The translations under genes and the position numbers were made by a program. 8,922 nucleotides of DNA from Eubacterium sp. (GTDB lineage: Bacteria; Bacillota_A; Clostridia; Lachnospirales; Lachnospiraceae): positions 1 through 8,922 of the forward strand of contig JAMPGN010000173.1 of NCBI GenBank assembly GCA_023663915.1, in the 5' to 3' direction. Below, one piece after another: positions 5,754 to 8,922 of the stretch. How positions within the stretch are numbered: position 1 is the first letter of the stretch; each line of letters starts with the position of its first letter. Under the pieces are notes generated by a model. It was not told where the DNA came from. It ran no database searches and was given only the letters and a program-made list of their open reading frames with translations.

Positions 5754-7468
5754 ATACCGGAAGAAAGAAATTAACGTTTTGTAGTTTATGTATATTTGTG
5801 ATTGGTTTGGTGATTGGTATTTCTGTTTTTCCTTCCGGCTGCGGCAAGGTCACGCCTGTCACGGTGGACAATCCTATGCAGGAGGAAATGCGGATCGAGG
5901 AAGAGCTTACGGAGGGCAATGTCGTTCTTTCCGCACAGCAGCTTTCTGCGTATGGCAGTGTTACAGAATGTCTCATCAAGGAGGACAAGGAGACGGTTGG
6001 GCTTACATTGAGTATGCCGGATATTCCGAGAAGCGACGACTCCATGATCTATCTGTTCGCGTTTGAACTTTATGAGGAATGTACGTTTGCGGACGGCTTT
6101 GACAAAGAGCCGATTGCGAGCACGAGAAAGGCGACGGACGGCGAACTTGAATGGGCATATGAGAGCGGTCAGCTTTTCCAGCAGTTTGTTCCAGCTCTGC
6201 TTTTGGATGAAAAATATGTTCCGATTGCCGAGAGTATCTGTATCAGTAATCCGGAGATGCTGGCGGACGAGGTTGACAATGCACCACAGCCGGAATCGAA
6301 GAAAGGACTTCTGCTAGATCCTCAGATGTTGGAGACGCCACTATTGACGGATTTGGATGTGAAGTATGCCATTTATAACATTCCACTTTCACATATCCTT
6401 GGCGAGACCACGAATGAGATTCAGCCGACGATTACATATGAGTATAAGGGCAAAGAATATAAATTTAATGGCGCCAGTATCGAAGGATATGACCATCTTT
6501 TTAAATATCTGACGGACAGTGGTATGAACTCCACGGCGATCGTTCTAAACGACTGGAATGATAATTATCCGGAGCTGATTCATCCGTTGGCGAGAAATAA
6601 GGAATCGAAGGCATATTATTATGCTTTTAACACCGCCGATGAGGAGGGGTGTGACTATCTGGAAGCGATTGCCAGTTTTTTGACAGAGCGTTATTCCGGC
6701 GGGGAGTATGGGCTTGTGTCAAACTGGGTGATCGCCAACGAGATCAACCAGTATCGGATCTGGAATTACATGGACACGGACGATATCAACCTGTACTGTA
6801 CCGAGTTTGAAAAAGCGCTGCGTATTTTCTATAATGCGGCGAAGAGCAATTACGCCGACGCGAACGTCTATTTCAGCATCGATCATGACTGGAATAACAA
6901 TGAAGGTGATAACGGGGATCATTTCAATGCGAAAGATCTTGTGGCGACGATCAATGACATTGCAAGACAGAAAGGCAATTATGATTGGGGACTTGCGATC
7001 CATCCGTATCCCGATCCGCTGACGAGAGTAAGTTACTGGACGGAGACTTATGATAAGACGGAGAATGCGCCGATCCTTACTATGATGAACTTAAGTACGG
7101 TAACGGATGTTTTAGAGAAAGAGGAGTATCTTGACAGGAGCGGTGAGGTTCGCAGCATTATGGTTACGGAACTCGGTTTTTCCTCGGCTTCCGGTGAAAA
7201 ATTGCAGGCGGCGGCTTTTGCCTACTGTTACTATATTATCGAGGCAAACCCTTACGTGGACGCGTTTGTCATGAACCGACAGACGGATGCCATGGAAGAG
7301 GTAAGGCAGGGGCTTGCGTTCGGGATTTATGACCTCGACCAGACGCCAAAGTATATTTTTGATACGTTTAAATACATTGATACCGACGAGGCGCAGGAGC
7401 ATACGGAATTTATGCTCAATATCCTTGGAGCGAACAGTCTGCAAGAAGCTCTTTCGTGGGCACAGTAA
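5750..7468 (+). CDS. Exported DUF5722-type protein, putative clan GH-A glycoside hydrolase
   Basis: The protein has 572 residues from a TTG start. A basic start and hydrophobic stretch (about 8-27) end in P-S-G-C at Cys31. This is lipobox-like although Pro replaces the usual Leu, so it is either a lipoprotein or anchored by an uncleaved helix. Residues of about 55-185 look like a beta-rich accessory domain. The C-terminal 380 residues look like a TIM-barrel enzyme: W-V-I-A-N-E-I-N-Q at 326-334 with Asn330-Glu331 as the candidate acid/base pair, S-I-D-H-D-W-N-N-N near 376-384, A-I-H-P-Y-P at 416-421, and M-V-T-E-L-G-F at 471-477 with Glu474 as candidate nucleophile. An N-E pair after strand 4 and a Glu after strand 7 are the clan GH-A signature. 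I assign DUF5722 from memory of the N-R-Q-T-D-A (509-514) and G-L-A-F-G (521-525) region. Overlap with the BMP gene implies coupled translation. The substrate is unknown. Confidence 0.7.
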   Translation: MNTGRKKLTFCSLCIFVIGLVIGISVFPSGCGKVTPVTVDNPMQEEMRIEEELTEGNVVLSAQQLSAYGSVTECLIKEDKETVGLTLSMPDIPRSDDSMIYLFAFELYEECTFADGFDKEPIASTRKATDGELEWAYESGQLFQQFVPALLLDEKYVPIAESICISNPEMLADEVDNAPQPESKKGLLLDPQMLETPLLTDLDVKYAIYNIPLSHILGETTNEIQPTITYEYKGKEYKFNGASIEGYDHLFKYLTDSGMNSTAIVLNDWNDNYPELIHPLARNKESKAYYYAFNTADEEGCDYLEAIASFLTERYSGGEYGLVSNWVIANEINQYRIWNYMDTDDINLYCTEFEKALRIFYNAAKSNYADANVYFSIDHDWNNNEGDNGDHFNAKDLVATINDIARQKGNYDWGLAIHPYPDPLTRVSYWTETYDKTENAPILTMMNLSTVTDVLEKEEYLDRSGEVRSIMVTELGFSSASGEKLQAAAFAYCYYIIEANPYVDAFVMNRQTDAMEEVRQGLAFGIYDLDQTPKYIFDTFKYIDTDEAQEHTEFMLNILGANSLQEALSWAQ

Positions 7469-7480
7469 ATATTTTGGAAC

Positions 7481-7509
7481 TTCACAACGGTATCTTTATT
7501 TGTTAGAAT
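7481..7509 (+). promoter_or_regulatory. Sigma-A promoter with extended -10
   Basis: TTCACA (7481-7486) is followed after 17 bases by TAGAAT (7504-7509), and TGT directly precedes the -10 to make the extended TGnTAGAAT form. It lies in the 84-base gap after the DUF5722-type gene, about 45 bases before the next ATG. The GGDEF-like gene therefore probably has its own promoter, in addition to any read-through, because no terminator is seen in the gap. Confidence 0.65.
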
Positions 7510-7552
7510 AAGTACATGGGTTAAGGCATTAAAATTAAGAGAGGTTACAATC

Positions 7553-8488
7553 ATGGATTATAAGGCAATTCCTTTTGAGAAAAGAATCAAACAAAACATT
7601 AGAAATTATTCGCTGGATAATCTGTTTGCGCTGGATACGCTGACGGAGTTTAGCCGGGCGTTCTGTGCGGCGGCGGACGTGGCGATACTGATTACGGAAA
7701 GACATGGTGAGAAGATCGTATCGGTCGGTGGTTTTGCAAGGTTTACGCCGGATGTGGTGGCGCAACCGGGGCGCAAGGTGCGAGTTTACGGTAGGACGAT
7801 CGCGCATCTGTATGCGGAGACGGATAAGGTTGCCGAAGACAAACGGGAAGCCGTGGAGAGAATGTTGGACGGTTTTGCAAGCATCTTGTCGCAGTGGGGC
7901 GAGGAAGCCTACCTTCATATGGAGTCTTCCATTTATATGGATGAACTGGAGGAAAAGGTGGGCGTACAGCACGTGCAGACCGCCAAAGGAGAGAAGGAAG
8001 ACGTGCTGACGGGGGTGTACCATAAGCATTACTTTGAGGAGCGCATGCACATCGTAGACCGTTCCGAGGTTGTTCCGGTAGCCGTGGTCAATGTGAACAT
8101 CAATGACTGGAAGTTTGTCAATGACCATTTCGGGGATACAGAAAGCGACAGGCTGATTAAGACGATCGCGGATATTCTGAAAAAAGAAGCCAAGCCGGAC
8201 TATGTGATTGGGCGTGTGGATGGTGATGTGTTTATTACGTTGATCCCCATGGCGGAGGACGGGGAGGCGGAAGCGTTCTGCACGAATGTGCAGGCGGCAT
8301 GTCTTGCTTATGACGATCCGGTACTCGCGCCTTCGGTGGCATGCGGCGTGGTTTATAAGACAAACGTCGAGGAGCGGCTTGAGGAGAAATTACCCGATGC
8401 GGAGTATGAGATGTTCAACAATAAGTTTGAGATGAAAAACGCACCGGGGTATCGGGAACGGCTGGAACATGGAGTGAAAGAAAAATGA
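7553..8488 (+). CDS. Degenerate GGDEF-domain protein with N-terminal PocR/GAF-like sensory domain
   Basis: The 311-residue protein has no signal peptide or membrane helix, so it is cytoplasmic. Residues of about 20-125 resemble a small PocR- or GAF-like ligand-sensing domain (L-F-A-L-D-T-L-T-E-F-S-R-A-F, then V-A-I-L-I-T-E-R-H-G-E). Residues of about 147-275 follow the diguanylate cyclase fold: D-V-L-T-G-V-Y near 150-156 and W-K-F-V-N-D at 186-191. The signature motif is D-G-D-V-F at 223-227 instead of G-G-D-E-F. The two metal-binding Asp positions before W-K are Asn182 and Asn184, and the upstream R-x-x-D inhibitory site reads A-K-P-D. It should therefore be unable to make c-di-GMP; a binding or signalling role is more likely. 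The ATG follows AAGAGAGG (7537-7544) by eight bases. A promoter lies upstream and a terminator immediately downstream. Confidence 0.8.
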   Translation: MDYKAIPFEKRIKQNIRNYSLDNLFALDTLTEFSRAFCAAADVAILITERHGEKIVSVGGFARFTPDVVAQPGRKVRVYGRTIAHLYAETDKVAEDKREAVERMLDGFASILSQWGEEAYLHMESSIYMDELEEKVGVQHVQTAKGEKEDVLTGVYHKHYFEERMHIVDRSEVVPVAVVNVNINDWKFVNDHFGDTESDRLIKTIADILKKEAKPDYVIGRVDGDVFITLIPMAEDGEAEAFCTNVQAACLAYDDPVLAPSVACGVVYKTNVEERLEEKLPDAEYEMFNNKFEMKNAPGYRERLEHGVKEK

Positions 8489-8496
8489 TGGATTGG

Positions 8497-8529
8497 AAAG
8501 GCAGCATTCGGTGGGAGTGCTGTCTTTTT
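8497..8529 (+). terminator. Rho-independent terminator
   Basis: AAAGGCAGCA (8497-8506) pairs with TGCTGTCTTT (8518-8527) with a single G-U wobble. Inner pairs TTC/GAG extend the stem to 13 with a five-base GGTGG loop, and a run of five T ends the element. It begins eight bases after the stop of the degenerate GGDEF gene and so closes that transcription unit. Confidence 0.85.
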
Positions 8530-8554
8530 GGATAGGGACAAAGGAATGTATTTT

Positions 8555-8922
8555 ATGAAAAGATATAATAAAGCAATGGTATGTATGAGTTTTTTACTTG
8601 CTGGTGTATTGATAGGATGTTCACAAAAGGATACTGAAAATATTTTCCATGAAACATCTGCCATAATTTCCAATGGTACACTTTGGGCGAATCAATTATC
8701 TGAAAATACAGAGCAAATTTCATCTATAATCCATGAAAGCGCGGATATTCTATATTATGAAAATGGTTATCCTTATATTCATGATATACTTACCAATAAT
8801 ACGAACAATATAATTACGGAAACAGAGTATTGTATGCTTGCGTATGATGTTAATGGTATGCCCTTAAAATTGTATTGGAACTTTTTGGACAGTAGTGCAG
8901 AATGTAGTTATGATTATGTTGT
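8555..8922 (+). CDS. Small lipoprotein, possibly DUF5780-like, 3' end outside the window
   Basis: The frame is open from ATG at 8555, with AAAGGAA eight bases upstream, to the window edge; about 122 codons are visible. A signal peptide ends in L-I-G-C with Cys22, so it is a lipoprotein. A region of about 55 polar residues follows, then N-N-T-N-N-I-I-T-E-T-E and L-A-Y-D-V-N-G-M-P-L-K. This resembles the small beta-sandwich module seen in DUF5780 and similar lipoproteins (N-x-T..., A-Y-D-x-N-G-x-P). The match is from pattern memory and is tentative. The gene is much poorer in G+C than its neighbours (15 of 60 bases at 8761-8820 against 37 of 60 at 7741-7800), which suggests a different origin. 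It starts after a terminator and belongs to a separate unit; no clear promoter is seen in the 25-base gap between them. Confidence 0.7.
   Translation, partial: MKRYNKAMVCMSFLLAGVLIGCSQKDTENIFHETSAIISNGTLWANQLSENTEQISSIIHESADILYYENGYPYIHDILTNNTNNIITETEYCMLAYDVNGMPLKLYWNFLDSSAECSYDYV

Noticed and set aside
7535..8128. Minus-strand open frame of 197 codons over the GGDEF-like gene
   Set aside because: The plus strand has promoter, ribosome binding site, domain pattern and terminator. The antisense frame has none of these.
7553..8488. Active diguanylate cyclase
   Set aside because: The metal-binding Asp residues and the Glu of the signature motif are replaced (Asn182, Asn184, Val226), so cyclase activity is not expected.
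8485..8535. Short ATGA-coupled frame of 16 codons after the GGDEF-like gene
   Set aside because: It runs through the intrinsic terminator hairpin and has no ribosome binding site of its own.

Overview
The window looks like chromosomal DNA of a low-to-mid-GC Gram-positive gut-type anaerobe, most likely Clostridia/Lachnospiraceae-like. The grounds are strong AGGAGG-like ribosome binding sites, several lipobox lipoproteins, a LytTR/DUF3021 pair, a BMP-family binding protein and a DUF5722-type protein. This taxonomic reading is inference. No rRNA, tRNA, CRISPR array, insertion sequence or phage gene is visible.

Layout. (1) Positions 1-630, plus strand: the 3' end of a LytTR DNA-binding regulator, translationally coupled to a four-helix DUF3021 membrane protein. 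(2) Positions 646-4206, minus strand, convergent with the first unit: a two-gene operon. It begins with a large membrane hybrid histidine kinase (GTG start; extracellular Cache-like sensor, HisKA, HATPase_c, REC) and ends with a family-1 extracellular solute-binding lipoprotein. (3) Positions 4207-4517: an AT-rich divergent control region with a perfect TATAAT, a 17-base palindrome and other repeated half-sites. (4) Positions 4518-7468, plus strand: a BMP/PnrA-like substrate-binding lipoprotein coupled by a TTGA overlap to a secreted or membrane-anchored DUF5722-type protein that looks like a clan GH-A glycoside hydrolase. (5) Positions 7553-8488: a cytoplasmic two-domain protein with its own strong promoter. 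Its GGDEF domain is degenerate, having lost the metal-binding and catalytic residues. A clear rho-independent terminator follows. (6) From 8555 to the window end: an AT-rich small lipoprotein, cut off by the edge, possibly with a DUF5780-like domain.

Working together (inference). The central block from 646 to 8488 has two unrelated substrate-binding lipoproteins, an outward-facing hybrid kinase, a putative surface glycosidase and an inactive GGDEF receptor. It has no permease, no ATPase and no stand-alone response regulator. This fits a surface nutrient-sensing module, with binding proteins presenting ligand to a kinase, better than an ordinary ABC importer. The missing permeases could still be encoded elsewhere.
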